A stretch of DNA of 64,000 bases from Mycobacterium sp. 050128 (GTDB lineage Bacteria; Actinomycetota; Actinomycetes; Mycobacteriales; Mycobacteriaceae). The notes beneath the pieces were generated by a model, which searched no databases, was not told the DNA's origin, and saw only the letters and a list, made by a program, of their open reading frames with translations. Both the position numbers and the translations under genes were made by a program. Positions 36,644-45,437 of the stretch are shown here, in pieces. How positions within the stretch are numbered: the first letter of the stretch is position 1; every line of letters begins with the position of its first letter. The stretch is from positions 372,001-436,000 of the forward strand of contig NZ_JAZGLW010000001.1 of NCBI RefSeq assembly GCF_036409155.1, in the 5' to 3' direction.

Positions 36644-37219
36644 CTAGTGTTCGGTTGCGGCGTCGATCACCGCGTCGACAACGCGCCGGATGCGGGCCGC
36701 GGCGTGGTCCGGGTCCGGCTGGCCTGCGTCGAGCCAGGCGATCACCGCGTCAATCGTCATGGTGGGTAGCAGTCGTGCCGCCCAGCTCCGCCATCGGTCG
36801 TCGGCGACCCCGGCCAGGTGGCGACGGGTGATCTCGGTCGAGCTCTCGCTGAGCGAGTCGATCATGTCGCGAAACTCCGGCTCGCGCACGGCATGTCGGA
36901 ACAGCAGCCGAAAGGCGTCCGGATCGGCCGCGGCCGCGCGGATCAGTGCCGGGATGCTGGCGTCGTCGAAGTCATCGGTGCCGGTGGCCTCGCGCAGACG
37001 GGTGTGGCCGCTGTCGATGACGGCCCGGTAGAGCTCTGCCTTCGACGCGAAATGGCGGTACAGAATCACCGGCGTCACCCCGGCTTCGCCGGCGATGGCG
37101 TCGAGGCCCGTGTTGGCGAAACCGCCGCGGGCGAACGCACGAGTGGCGGCATCCACGATCTGTTCCCGCCGTTGGGCGCGTGGTAGTCGCGGGGTCGCAT
37201 CGGATCGAACGGCCGTCAT
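36644..37219 (-). CDS. TetR-family regulator, divergent from P450
   Basis: A 191-residue TetR repressor. The N-terminal DNA-binding domain reads [54 protein letters not shown], a textbook TetR helix-turn-helix. The C-terminal ligand domain is hydrophobic and not assignable. The start MTAVRSD is chosen because it avoids running through the promoter region. The three-copy CTTGTA-type operator lies just upstream, between this gene and the P450, so autoregulation and P450 control are likely. Confidence 0.9.
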   Translation of the reverse strand: MTAVRSDATPRLPRAQRREQIVDAATRAFARGGFANTGLDAIAGEAGVTPVILYRHFASKAELYRAVIDSGHTRLREATGTDDFDDASIPALIRAAAADPDAFRLLFRHAVREPEFRDMIDSLSESSTEITRRHLAGVADDRWRSWAARLLPTMTIDAVIAWLDAGQPDPDHAAARIRRVVDAVIDAATEH

Positions 37220-37228
37220 CTGCACCTC

Positions 37229-37266
37229 ACTTGTATAGGGGACAGTGTACAAGTACTCTTGTATAC
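37229..37266. promoter_or_regulatory. Putative TetR operator between TetR and P450 genes
   Basis: ACTTGTA (37229-37235) and TACAAGT (37248-37254) form an inverted repeat. A direct repeat CTTGTATA recurs at 37230 and 37258, 28 bases apart. The three half-sites lie in the 73-bp spacer between divergent genes. Confidence 0.65.
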
Positions 37267-37292
37267 GTCTTCTTATACTTAAGGCGGCGCCG

Positions 37293-38387
37293 ATGCATCG
37301 AGTGCGCACACCGGTAGGCCACGAAGCCTGGCTGGTCACCGATTACGCCCAGGTGCGAAACCTGCTCGACGACGATCGTCTCGGTCGGTCCCATCGCGAA
37401 CCCGACAAGGCGTCGCGTACCGGGGAGTCGGCTTTGTTCGGTGGTCCGCTGGGCAACTTCGACACCGAAGACGCCGACCACGCCCGGATGCGAAAACTAC
37501 TGCAGCCGCACTTTTCGCCCAAGCACCTGCGGGCGCTCAAACCACGGGTGGAGGCGCTGACCACCGAGCTGTTGAACGAGCTTGCGACACAGGGACCCCC
37601 GGCCGATCTGCACGCGCAGCTGGCCTTGCCGTTGCCGATCCTGGTGATCTGCGAGCTACTCGGCGTGCCCTATTCCGACCGAGCCCAATTCCGCGCCTGG
37701 GCAGACGATGCCGGCAACGTGCGCGATCACGCCCGCTCCGAGCGCGGGCTGGCCGACCTGTTCGAATACGGCCGCGGATTGGTTGCGCGCAAGCGCGCTC
37801 ACCCCGGCGACGACGTGATCTCGCGGCTGTGCGCGACCGACGGTGTATCCGACGAGGACGCCGCCACCATGTCCATGTTCCTGCTCTTCGCCGGACATGA
37901 GACCACAGTGGTCCACATAGGCCTCGGCGCATTGCTGCTGCTGACGAATCACGAACAGTGGCAAGCACTTCTGGACAACCCAGCACTGATTCCCAACGCC
38001 GTCGAGGAGCTCTTGCGGGCGGCGACGACAGGAGGTGGGGCGGGTGGCGTGCCCCGCTACGCACGTACCGACTTCGTCGTCGACGACGCCACCATCCACA
38101 CCGGAGACCTGGTGCTGCTGGATATCGCGGCGGCCAACCACGACCCCGCTGCGTTCACCCATCCCGAGGCCGTCGACATCGCCCGCAACGACGCCACCCA
38201 TGTTGCTTTCGGATACGGCGGCCGCTACTGCATCGGCGCGCCGTTGGCGCGAGCCGAGCTGAATTCCGTTTTCACGCAACTTATTCCACGATTTCCGTCG
38301 ATGCGGCTGGCGGTCGATCCCGCAACATTGCCCATGCGTCGCGACGTGCTGGCCGGCGGGCTCGTCACGCTGCCGGTGTCGTGGTGA
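37293..38387 (+). CDS. Cytochrome P450
   Basis: A 364-residue bacterial P450. The haem-binding loop is FGYGGRYCIGAPLAR with ligand Cys313, the I-helix oxygen-activation motif is FAGHETT, and the K-helix ExxR is EELLR. It is shorter than the usual 390-420 residues, because the N-terminal beta-sheet and A-helix region before HRVRTPVGHEAWLVTDY is nearly absent. The in-frame GTG at 37245 adds only 16 residues and lies inside the operator, so I use the ATG. The redox partner and substrate are unknown; no ferredoxin gene is adjacent. Confidence 0.9.
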   Translation: MHRVRTPVGHEAWLVTDYAQVRNLLDDDRLGRSHREPDKASRTGESALFGGPLGNFDTEDADHARMRKLLQPHFSPKHLRALKPRVEALTTELLNELATQGPPADLHAQLALPLPILVICELLGVPYSDRAQFRAWADDAGNVRDHARSERGLADLFEYGRGLVARKRAHPGDDVISRLCATDGVSDEDAATMSMFLLFAGHETTVVHIGLGALLLLTNHEQWQALLDNPALIPNAVEELLRAATTGGGAGGVPRYARTDFVVDDATIHTGDLVLLDIAAANHDPAAFTHPEAVDIARNDATHVAFGYGGRYCIGAPLARAELNSVFTQLIPRFPSMRLAVDPATLPMRRDVLAGGLVTLPVSW

Positions 38388-38407
38388 GGCCGGGGCGTGG
38401 CCACGCG

Positions 38408-39604
38408 TCACATCAGGTAGGTCGGCTGGGCAAAGCCGAATCGGTGGTTGGCGTAACGCTTCAGCGCCGACGGGCTGAAGTAAGCGTGCTGGCTTAGGGT
38501 GTGCAGATCGCGAAAGCAGCGTTGCAGCGGGTGATTCGCGTGTACCGCGCCCGCACCGGTCAACTCGAACGTCACATCGACCACCTGACGTGCCGCACGC
38601 ATCGCCTCTGAGGCGGCAAGCCGGAAGCCGGCACGCTGCTCGATGGACGGCGGGTCACCGGCGATGGCGGTGTCCCACAGCGCACTGACCTCATCGAGTA
38701 CGAATGCCCGCGCAGACCTCAAACCGGCTTCGGCAGTGGCGAACTCGACCTGGGCAGCGGCATCCCTCGCGAGCGGCTCGGACGCCATGGCGCGCAGCTT
38801 CGTGGTCGCGAGATCGGTGAATTCGTCGAGTGCGCGCCGCGCGATCCCGAGCGGGACTCCGACCATGCCGATCCCGGCGAGCGTGAAGAACGGAATTCTC
38901 CACAACGGGCCGTCGTGGCGGGCCGGATGGAAGAACGGGCTGATGGTGTGTTCGTCGGGCACTTTGAGACCTCGGGCGGCCACATCGTTGCTGCCGGTGG
39001 CGCGCAACCCCAGGACGTCCCAGTTGTCGACGATCTCGGCGTGGGCGCGCGGGAAGAACGCAAGCCGCTGGTCGGGGCCTTGCTCGGGGATCATTCGCGG
39101 TTGGTCGCCGTCGAAGACGAAGACCCCGCCCAGGATCCACTCGGCGTGGCGGCAACCACTGGCAAACGGCCATCGCCCGTCGACGCCGAACCGGTCGCCA
39201 CCGTCCGGGACGGCACGCCCGGTGGGCGCGAAGATCGTGGCCGATAAGAAGTCGGCGTCCGAACCGAACAGCGTTGTGGCGACTGCGGGTTCAAGCCAGG
39301 CGGTGAACGCCGGTGCGCCGCCGCCGATGGCGGCAACCCAGCCGGTGGAACCGTCGGCGCGCGCCAGTTCCTCGATCATCTGAATGTTGTCGGCCGGGGC
39401 TACTTCGAATCCGCCGAGCGAGCGCGGTTGCATGGCGCGGAAGATGCCGGCCGCCCGCAGTCGCTCGACCAGATCGAGGGGCAATGTCCCGAGCGCCTCG
39501 GCTTCGTCGGCGCGGCGCGTGATCTCGGGTGTCAGGGCGCGCGCCACCGCGACGGAATCGGCGCCGTTCGACAGGCTGACGGCGGGGCATGTTGCACTTG
39601 TCAT
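38408..39604 (-). CDS. Acyl-CoA dehydrogenase-fold flavoprotein, possibly a group D monooxygenase
   Basis: A 398-residue protein with the acyl-CoA dehydrogenase fold. It resembles HsaA/HpaB-type flavin-dependent oxygenases rather than true dehydrogenases: LPLDLVERLRAAGIFRAMQPRSLGG, ADGSTGWVAAIGG, then DVLGLRATGSNDVAA and the C-terminal GAGAVHANHPLQRCFRDLHTLSQHAYFS. No catalytic Glu typical of dehydrogenases is evident. A reductase partner would be needed and none is next to it. It is divergent from a TetR gene with a short palindrome between them. Confidence 0.82.
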   Translation of the reverse strand: MTSATCPAVSLSNGADSVAVARALTPEITRRADEAEALGTLPLDLVERLRAAGIFRAMQPRSLGGFEVAPADNIQMIEELARADGSTGWVAAIGGGAPAFTAWLEPAVATTLFGSDADFLSATIFAPTGRAVPDGGDRFGVDGRWPFASGCRHAEWILGGVFVFDGDQPRMIPEQGPDQRLAFFPRAHAEIVDNWDVLGLRATGSNDVAARGLKVPDEHTISPFFHPARHDGPLWRIPFFTLAGIGMVGVPLGIARRALDEFTDLATTKLRAMASEPLARDAAAQVEFATAEAGLRSARAFVLDEVSALWDTAIAGDPPSIEQRAGFRLAASEAMRAARQVVDVTFELTGAGAVHANHPLQRCFRDLHTLSQHAYFSPSALKRYANHRFGFAQPTYLM

Positions 39605-39634
39605 GTCACGTTCCCTATTTTCATACAGTAACCA

Positions 39635-39645
39635 GTATTCAATAC
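39635..39645. promoter_or_regulatory. Putative TetR operator (GTATT-C-AATAC)
   Basis: A short palindrome with 5-base arms and a one-base centre, flanked by CC and GG two bases further out, sits in the 59-bp spacer between the flavoprotein and TetR starts. Confidence 0.5.
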
Positions 39646-39663
39646 AGGAGCTTGTACTCAATT

Positions 39664-40317
39664 ATGGGATCTGTCAACAAGCAGGCCCCCCGCCGCTACG
39701 ACTCGACCCGCCGGCGCGAGCAGGCCCAGCGCAACCGGGACGCGGTGCTCGCGGCCGCCCGGCAGCGGTTCCTGGACCAGGGCTACGCGGCGACGACGAT
39801 CGCCGAAATCGCGCGGGACGCCGCCGTATCGGTCGAAACGGTGTACAAGGCGTTTACGACGAAGGCGGGCGTGCTGAAAGCGCTCTTCGATGTGTCCGTC
39901 GCCGGCGACGACGAGCCGATCCCGATGGTCCAGCGAGACGTGATCCGGGCCGTCGCCGACGAGACCGATGCGGCTCGCAAACTGCGAATGTATGCCGAAC
40001 ACCTGGCCGCGATCATGCCGCGCAGCGCTCCGGTCCAGCTACTCGCCCGCGATGGCGCCGCGTCGTCGCCGGACGCCGGCGAGGTCTGGCAGCAGACGCG
40101 GCAGGAAACGCTGGCCGGCATGACGATGTTCGCGGCAGACCTCGCCGCAACGGGACAGCTGCGAGTCAGTGCCAGAGAAGCGCGCGATGTCCTGTGGACG
40201 TACCACGCACCCGAGCTCTACGAACTCCTTGTCCTGGAACGGGGTTGGTCGGCCACCCGCTACGGCAGGTTCCTCGCCCAAGCGCTGATCGACGCCCTGC
40301 TCGAAACCCAGGATTGA
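39664..40317 (+). CDS. TetR-family regulator, divergent from flavoprotein
   Basis: A 217-residue TetR protein. The DNA-binding part is RREQAQRNRDAVLAAARQRFLDQGYAATTIAEIARDAAVSVETVYKAFTTKAGVLKAL. The C-terminal ligand-binding half is Ala/Leu-rich with a WTYHAPELYELLVLERGWSATRYGRFLAQALIDALL tail common in actinobacterial TetRs. The start MGSVNKQAP is taken; upstream ATGs would overlap the divergent gene. It probably represses the adjacent flavoprotein gene and itself. Confidence 0.9.
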   Translation: MGSVNKQAPRRYDSTRRREQAQRNRDAVLAAARQRFLDQGYAATTIAEIARDAAVSVETVYKAFTTKAGVLKALFDVSVAGDDEPIPMVQRDVIRAVADETDAARKLRMYAEHLAAIMPRSAPVQLLARDGAASSPDAGEVWQQTRQETLAGMTMFAADLAATGQLRVSAREARDVLWTYHAPELYELLVLERGWSATRYGRFLAQALIDALLETQD

Positions 40318-40345
40318 AGCCCGGGATTGAGGCCCGGGATTGAGG
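40307..40345. repeat. Three 13-bp tandem repeats over the TetR stop codon
   Basis: CCCAGGATTGAAG followed by two copies of CCCGGGATTGAGG. The first copy contains the TetR stop codon. It lies between the convergent TetR and HxlR genes and looks like recent slippage. Confidence 0.85.
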
Positions 40346-40346
40346 C

Positions 40347-40988
40347 CTACAGCGAGAACACCCGACGCAGGGCGTCGACGGCTCCCGGCTCGCCGGTGAA
40401 GGCGATTCGCCGCAGGGCCGCCTTGCGCTGGGCGTCGCCCGTCGCGAGACGGGCCGTCACGAGGTCTGCCGCACTGGCGGTGATCGTCACCGCGGGCTCG
40501 CCGCGAGCGCCGGCCAGGCGCCCCTCGGTAACCACGAAATCGAAACGGCGACCATCGATTTCGGCCCGGCACGCCGCTTCGAGCCCCGCCGCCTTGCCTG
40601 AGTCGAAGCCTAATAGGATGCCGGCCAGGAACCCGTTGAGCGGCGTTGCCGGTCCTTCGTCGATCGGATCCAGGTAGTCCAGGCCGAACCAGGCGAAGCT
40701 TTGCATGATCGGCAGCACCCGCTGCCAGCCCAGGTCGCTGAGGGTGTAGACCGTGCGCCCGATGGGCGCCGGCAGGTCGGCCCGGTCGACCAGCCCGGCG
40801 TCTTGCAGCTCCTTGAGTCGCTCGGCAAGCAGATTGGTTGCGATGCCGGGCAGTTCGGCGCGCAGGTCGCCGTACCGCCGCGGTCCTCCGACCAGCTCGC
40901 GCAGGATCAGTAACGTCCAGCGCTCACCCAAGACGTCGAGCCCGCGCGCGATCGGGCAGTTCTGGTTGTAGTTGCGTGTCCGCACCAC
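40347..40988 (-). CDS. HxlR-family regulator with C-terminal sterol-carrier-like domain
   Basis: A 213-residue regulator. The N-terminal HxlR winged helix has NCPIARGLDVLGERWTLLILRELVGGPRRYGDLRAELPGIATNLLAERLKELQDAGLV, including the single conserved Cys11 that can act as a redox or electrophile sensor in this family. The C-terminal half (FDFVVTEGRLAGARGEPAVTITASAADLVTARLATGDAQ) resembles the SCP2-like ligand-binding module fused to many actinobacterial HxlR proteins. It is divergent from the MFS-led operon, which it probably controls. Confidence 0.88.
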   Translation of the reverse strand: MVRTRNYNQNCPIARGLDVLGERWTLLILRELVGGPRRYGDLRAELPGIATNLLAERLKELQDAGLVDRADLPAPIGRTVYTLSDLGWQRVLPIMQSFAWFGLDYLDPIDEGPATPLNGFLAGILLGFDSGKAAGLEAACRAEIDGRRFDFVVTEGRLAGARGEPAVTITASAADLVTARLATGDAQRKAALRRIAFTGEPGAVDALRRVFSL

Positions 40989-41064
40989 CGCAGTTTACCA
41001 ACGGCAGACATATTTTTCCATCTCATGGTTGATTTATTTGTCTATTAGATTTACTGTCTTGTCC

Positions 41065-42600
41065 ATGCGTCAGAACCTCGCACTCGCCGTCATCTGCCTC
41101 GGCGTCTTCGTCATCAGCGTCGACGCCACCATCGTCAACGTCGCCCTGCCCACGCTGTCGCGCGAACTCAATGCCGACACCGCGCAGCTGCAATGGATCG
41201 TCGACGCCTACACCCTGGTCATGTCCGGGCTGCTGCTGTCGGCCGGCAGCTTCAGCGACCGCTACGGCAGACGTGGCTGGCTCAATGCCGGCCTCGCATT
41301 ATTTGCGATCACGTCGGGCCTTGCAGCGCAAGCGAATTCCGCGGATCAACTGATCGCGGCGCGGGCCGCCATGGGTGTGGGTGCGGCGCTGATCTTCCCG
41401 ACCACACTGGGTTTGATCACCAACATCTTCACCGACCCGGTACCCCGCGCCAAGGCGATTGGGCTGTGGGCGGCGATGGTCGGTGTCGGCGTGGCCGTGG
41501 GGCCGATCAGCGGTGGCTGGCTGCTCGAGCATTTCTGGTGGGGTGCCATCTTCATGGTGAACATCCCGATCGCGGTGGTCGCCATCGCCGGCGGCGTCTT
41601 GTTCGTGCCGACTTCTCGCGACCCCGCGGCACCACGCGTCGACGTGCCCGGCCTGGTGCTGTCGGCGGCCGGCGTCACCGCGCTGGTCTATACCGTCATC
41701 GAGGCGCCGACGTGGGGGTGGACCAGTCCCCGCGCCGCGGCCGGATTCGCCTTGGCGGCAGTCCTGCTCGCCGGGTTCGCGTTGTGGGAGCGGCGCAGCA
41801 CCCATCCCATGCTGGACGTCACGGTGTTCGCCAATCGCCGGTTCTCCGGTGGCAGCCTGGCGGTGACCGCGGGCTTTCTGACCTTGTTCGGCTTTATCTT
41901 CGTCATCACCCAGTACTTCCAATTCATCAAGGAGTACAGCGCTTTTCAGAGCGGCGTGCGATTGCTGCCGGTCGCCATATCGATCGCGCTGGCCAGTGTC
42001 CTGGGGCCGCGGCTGGTGGAGTGGATCGGTACCACCGCCGTCGTGGCCGGGGGCCTGGCCGTGTTCGCGGCGGGTCTGGCGTGGGCATCGACCGCCGACG
42101 CCGCGACGAGCTACGCCGAGATCGCCACGCAGATGCTGCTGCTCGGCGGCGGCCTCGGCCTTACGTTTTCGCCGGCCACCGAATCGATCATGGGTTCGCT
42201 GTCCGCCGACAAGGCCGGGATCGGGTCGGCCGTCAACGACACCACGCGTGAGCTCGGGGGCACCCTGGGAGTTGCCATCGTGGGCAGCGTCTTCGCCTCG
42301 GTCTACTCCGCGCACCTGGGCACCGCACCCGCGCTGGCCACCTTGCCGACCGGCGTCACCGCCGCGATGCGCAGTTCAATGGCGGTGGCGCACAGGGTGA
42401 TCGAACAGCTTCCCGCGGAGCATGCCGGCCCGGTGCGCGACGCCGTCAACCGCGCGTTTTTGGACGGCCTGCAAGTCGGCTCGCTGGTCTGCGCGGGAAT
42501 CGCACTGGCCGCGGCGATCGTCGTCGCGGGTCTGCTACCGGCACGTCAGCAGGCACCTCAAAGGGAAAGAGCTCGTCACATGGAAAGGGAAGACGCATGA
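41065..42600 (+). CDS. MFS drug exporter, DHA2 (14-TM) family
   Basis: A 511-residue EmrB/QacA-type drug:proton antiporter with about fourteen membrane helices. Motif D1 near the N-terminus is LGVFVISVDATIVNVALPTLSRELNAD, motif A is SAGSFSDRYGRRGWL, and motif C is GLWAAMVGVGVAVGPISGGWLLEHFWWGAIFMVNIPI. I use the ATG giving MRQNLALAV; the longer frame would run back into the HxlR gene. It is first in a four-gene operon, and its stop overlaps the next start (ATGA). Confidence 0.93.
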   Translation: MRQNLALAVICLGVFVISVDATIVNVALPTLSRELNADTAQLQWIVDAYTLVMSGLLLSAGSFSDRYGRRGWLNAGLALFAITSGLAAQANSADQLIAARAAMGVGAALIFPTTLGLITNIFTDPVPRAKAIGLWAAMVGVGVAVGPISGGWLLEHFWWGAIFMVNIPIAVVAIAGGVLFVPTSRDPAAPRVDVPGLVLSAAGVTALVYTVIEAPTWGWTSPRAAAGFALAAVLLAGFALWERRSTHPMLDVTVFANRRFSGGSLAVTAGFLTLFGFIFVITQYFQFIKEYSAFQSGVRLLPVAISIALASVLGPRLVEWIGTTAVVAGGLAVFAAGLAWASTADAATSYAEIATQMLLLGGGLGLTFSPATESIMGSLSADKAGIGSAVNDTTRELGGTLGVAIVGSVFASVYSAHLGTAPALATLPTGVTAAMRSSMAVAHRVIEQLPAEHAGPVRDAVNRAFLDGLQVGSLVCAGIALAAAIVVAGLLPARQQAPQRERARHMEREDA

Positions 42601-43667
42601 ACACTCGCATATTGGTCACCGGCGCGACGGGAAAAGTCGGTGGTGCGGTCGCGGCCCAGCTGCTCGAGAAGGGCGTCGCCACCCGGGCCGTCGTGCACCG
42701 TGAAGACGCACGCAGCGCGCGGCTACGGCAGCTGGGCGCCGAAGTCGTCATCGCGGATATGTTTGACATTCAACAGGTTGCCGCCGCGATGGACGGGGTC
42801 GACCGGCTGTTCTTCAACGCTCCTTACCACCCGCACGCGCTCGATAGTGCGGTCACCTTTGCCGTGGCCGCCCGGCGAGCCGGTACCGAAGCGGTTGTGG
42901 CACTTGGGCAATGGCTGGCCAGCCCGCAACACCCCTCGCTGATGACCCGGCACGCCTGGTTGACCGACAAGCTGTTCGAGCTGCTGCCGGATACCGCGCA
43001 TGTGGCCGTCGACCCGGGATATTTCGCGGACAACTATCTGCAGCTGGTCCCCATCGCCGCTCAACTCGGAGTGTTGCCGACACCGACCGGGGCCGGCCGA
43101 AATGCGCCGCCCTCCAACGAAGACATCGCCCGGGTCGCGGTGGGCGCGCTACTCGATCCGCACCGCCACGACGGCCGTGCCTACCGGCCAACAGGCCCGG
43201 AGCTGCTCTCGGGACCGCAGATCGCCGACGCGGTCGGTGAGGCATTGGGTCGACGCGTGCGGCACGTCGACGTTCCCGCGTGGATGTTCATGCGCGCGGT
43301 GCACGTCAACAGAAAACGGCTCGGCGCCGACCTGTACTTCGAATCCAGCTTGCGCTATTACCTGCCCGAACACGCGTTGGGGAGCTGGGAGGTCGGCGGC
43401 CCGACCACGCATGTTCGCGATGTCGCCGGGGTCGAACCCGAAGACTTCCTGACGATCGCACGCCGTTATGTCAACGTGCCGGAAACCCGCACTACCGCAG
43501 TCAATTTCCTGCGCCAGCTGTGGAACTTCATGATCATCCCGCTGGTGCCGATGCATCGGCTGGATCGGTTCGACCGGTTCCAGCAGCATCCCCAGCCCGC
43601 ACATCCCGAACTGTCCGGGCAATCGTCGCTGTGGCGAAGTGAGCACACCGAAAGGATCTCCGCATGA
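42597..43667 (+). CDS. NmrA-like NAD(P)-binding protein
   Basis: A 356-residue Rossmann protein of the atypical-SDR/NmrA class. NTRILVTGATGKVGGAVAAQLLEKG is the dinucleotide-binding site, and VVHREDARSARLRQLGAEVVIADMFD follows, with Arg residues suited to NADP. The canonical YxxxK catalytic pair of classical SDRs is not evident, so it could be a reductase with an altered site or a redox sensor. It shares ATGA overlaps with both neighbours, indicating tight coupling in the HxlR-linked operon. Confidence 0.85.
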   Translation: MNTRILVTGATGKVGGAVAAQLLEKGVATRAVVHREDARSARLRQLGAEVVIADMFDIQQVAAAMDGVDRLFFNAPYHPHALDSAVTFAVAARRAGTEAVVALGQWLASPQHPSLMTRHAWLTDKLFELLPDTAHVAVDPGYFADNYLQLVPIAAQLGVLPTPTGAGRNAPPSNEDIARVAVGALLDPHRHDGRAYRPTGPELLSGPQIADAVGEALGRRVRHVDVPAWMFMRAVHVNRKRLGADLYFESSLRYYLPEHALGSWEVGGPTTHVRDVAGVEPEDFLTIARRYVNVPETRTTAVNFLRQLWNFMIIPLVPMHRLDRFDRFQQHPQPAHPELSGQSSLWRSEHTERISA

Positions 43668-44479
43668 CCACCACCCAGGGAACCCAGTATTCGACCGGCC
43701 TCTCCCAGCACAACATCGAGCAGGCGTTGCTTACCGCGGGGAAAGACCTCGAGCATTTGGCGCCCGCCGACCTCGGCCTGCTGGAGGACTTCCACACCAT
43801 GGGCCGCATCGCGACCGCTGCGCTGGTGGACCTCGCCGGGATCACCAGTGCGAGTGCGGTGCTCGACGCGGGCAGCGGGGTAGGCGGCACCGCGCGTTAC
43901 GTCGCCGACCGCTTCGGCTGCACCGTCACGGCCGTCGACCTCACCGAGGAATACTGCGAAACCAACAGCTGGCTCAATCGGCTCGTCGGGCTGGACGACC
44001 GGATATCGGTTCATCAGGGCGATGTCACCGCGCTCCCCTTCGCCGATGCCGGCTTCGACGTCGCGATCAGCCAGCATGTCCAGATGAACGTGGCCGACAA
44101 GGCGCGCCTGTACTCGGAGGCGCGCCGGGTGCTGGTCAGCGGCGGCCGTCTTGCCTTGTGGGACATCACCATTGGCGATGGTCGCGAACTCTCCTATCCC
44201 CTGCCGTGGGCCGATCAACCCGCACACAGCCATCTGGTCGGCCCCGACGACTTGCGTTCGGTCATCGAGTCTTGCGGATTCGTCGTCGAACAGTGGAACG
44301 ATCTCACCGACCAGGCGGGCGCCATCATGCAAGCCCTGCTGACCCAGCCCGCCGGCCCGCTGGGGCTGCACGCCTTCGTGGCCGACTTCGCCCGCAAGGC
44401 GCAGAACCTGACCGGCGCGTTGTCGGACGGACGGCTGCGGGTCATCCAGGGAATCGCCCGAGCGGACGGCGCGGGTTAA
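43664..44479 (+). CDS. Class I SAM-dependent methyltransferase (operon)
   Basis: A 271-residue small-molecule methyltransferase. Motif I is VLDAGSGVGGTARYVADRFG, motif II ends VTAVDLTEEY, followed by GDVTALPFADAGFDVAISQHVQMNV and RRVLVSGGRLALWD. The closest general class is the UbiE/sterol/glycine-sarcosine methyltransferase-like group; the N-terminal helices LEHLAPADLGLLEDFHTMGRIAT probably cap the substrate pocket. It is coupled by ATGA to the NmrA-like gene. Confidence 0.88.
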   Translation: MTTTQGTQYSTGLSQHNIEQALLTAGKDLEHLAPADLGLLEDFHTMGRIATAALVDLAGITSASAVLDAGSGVGGTARYVADRFGCTVTAVDLTEEYCETNSWLNRLVGLDDRISVHQGDVTALPFADAGFDVAISQHVQMNVADKARLYSEARRVLVSGGRLALWDITIGDGRELSYPLPWADQPAHSHLVGPDDLRSVIESCGFVVEQWNDLTDQAGAIMQALLTQPAGPLGLHAFVADFARKAQNLTGALSDGRLRVIQGIARADGAG

Positions 44480-44484
44480 CTGCC

Positions 44485-45366
44485 ATGGACGTCAACGAGA
44501 TTCCGGATCAGCGCTACACGACGACGTGGACCGGCGGACGCGGTGAAGTCCGGTTTCTGCCCCGTACCGATGGGTCGCGGTTGCGGTACTTCACCGCGGG
44601 AAGCGGGCCACCCCTGGTATTGCTCCACACGGTCCGCACCCAGCTGGACTACTTCCAGCGGGTCATTCCCGGGCTGTGGGACGACTTCACCGTCTACGCG
44701 CTGGACTTGCCCGGCATGGGGTGGTCCGACATCGTCCCCGGTGCCCGATACGGCGAAGCCGAACTACGCAGCGCTGTAATCGAATTCGTGACATTACTGG
44801 AGCTGCACGGCGTCACCCTGGCCGGCGAGTCGATGGGAGCGGCTCTGTCGCTGCTGGCGTCGGTCGACCTGGCGGACAACGTCAGCGCGGTGATCGCCTT
44901 CAACCCCTACGACTACCCGAGCGGCCTGGAACGCGGCAACTGGTTCGCCCGTCTGATCGCAACGTCCGTCCGCATGCCAGGCATCGGCCCGATCTTCGCC
45001 CGGCTGGAGAATCAACTCATCCTGGGCGGCGTGCTGCGCGGCGGCTTCGCCGAACATCACGCGCTGCCGAACGACTTTCTGCGCGAGCTGCGGCGCAGCG
45101 GCCGCCGGCGCGGCTATCCGAGGGTGAATCGGGCCATCATGCGCAACCTCACCGAGTTCATGGCGGCGCGCAGCCGCTATCCGGAAGTGCGCGTGCCCGT
45201 CACGCTGGTCTATTCCGCTCAGGATTGGTCGCGGGTGGCCGAGCGGGAGCACGTGGCCCGCCAGCTCCAGGTCGAGGCCAGCACGGTGCCCGGCGTCGGA
45301 CACTTCTCCGCGCTGGAACGCCCCGCCGAGATGGTTCGCGTCGTCCGGCGGGTGGCAAGTATGTGA
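44485..45366 (+). CDS. Alpha/beta hydrolase (operon)
   Basis: A 293-residue alpha/beta hydrolase. The nucleophile elbow is LAGESMGAA (Gly-Glu-Ser-Met-Gly), the oxyanion region LVLLHTVRTQLDYFQRVIPGL, and the C-terminal catalytic His lies in PGVGHFSALERP; the acid is probably Asp in VYSAQDWSRV. It is last in the operon, five bases after the methyltransferase. The substrate is unknown; possibly a lactone or ester intermediate of the same pathway. Confidence 0.88.
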   Translation: MDVNEIPDQRYTTTWTGGRGEVRFLPRTDGSRLRYFTAGSGPPLVLLHTVRTQLDYFQRVIPGLWDDFTVYALDLPGMGWSDIVPGARYGEAELRSAVIEFVTLLELHGVTLAGESMGAALSLLASVDLADNVSAVIAFNPYDYPSGLERGNWFARLIATSVRMPGIGPIFARLENQLILGGVLRGGFAEHHALPNDFLRELRRSGRRRGYPRVNRAIMRNLTEFMAARSRYPEVRVPVTLVYSAQDWSRVAEREHVARQLQVEASTVPGVGHFSALERPAEMVRVVRRVASM

Positions 45367-45437
45367 GTTCGCTGGCGACCTGCGGTCAAGCATGGTGGAG
45401 TGGTATCGCCCAACTACTCCTACAGTGAGGATCCTCG

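Noticed and set aside
40307..40345. Possible CRISPR-like short repeats
   Set aside because: Thirteen-base units are directly adjacent with no spacers; simple tandem duplication.
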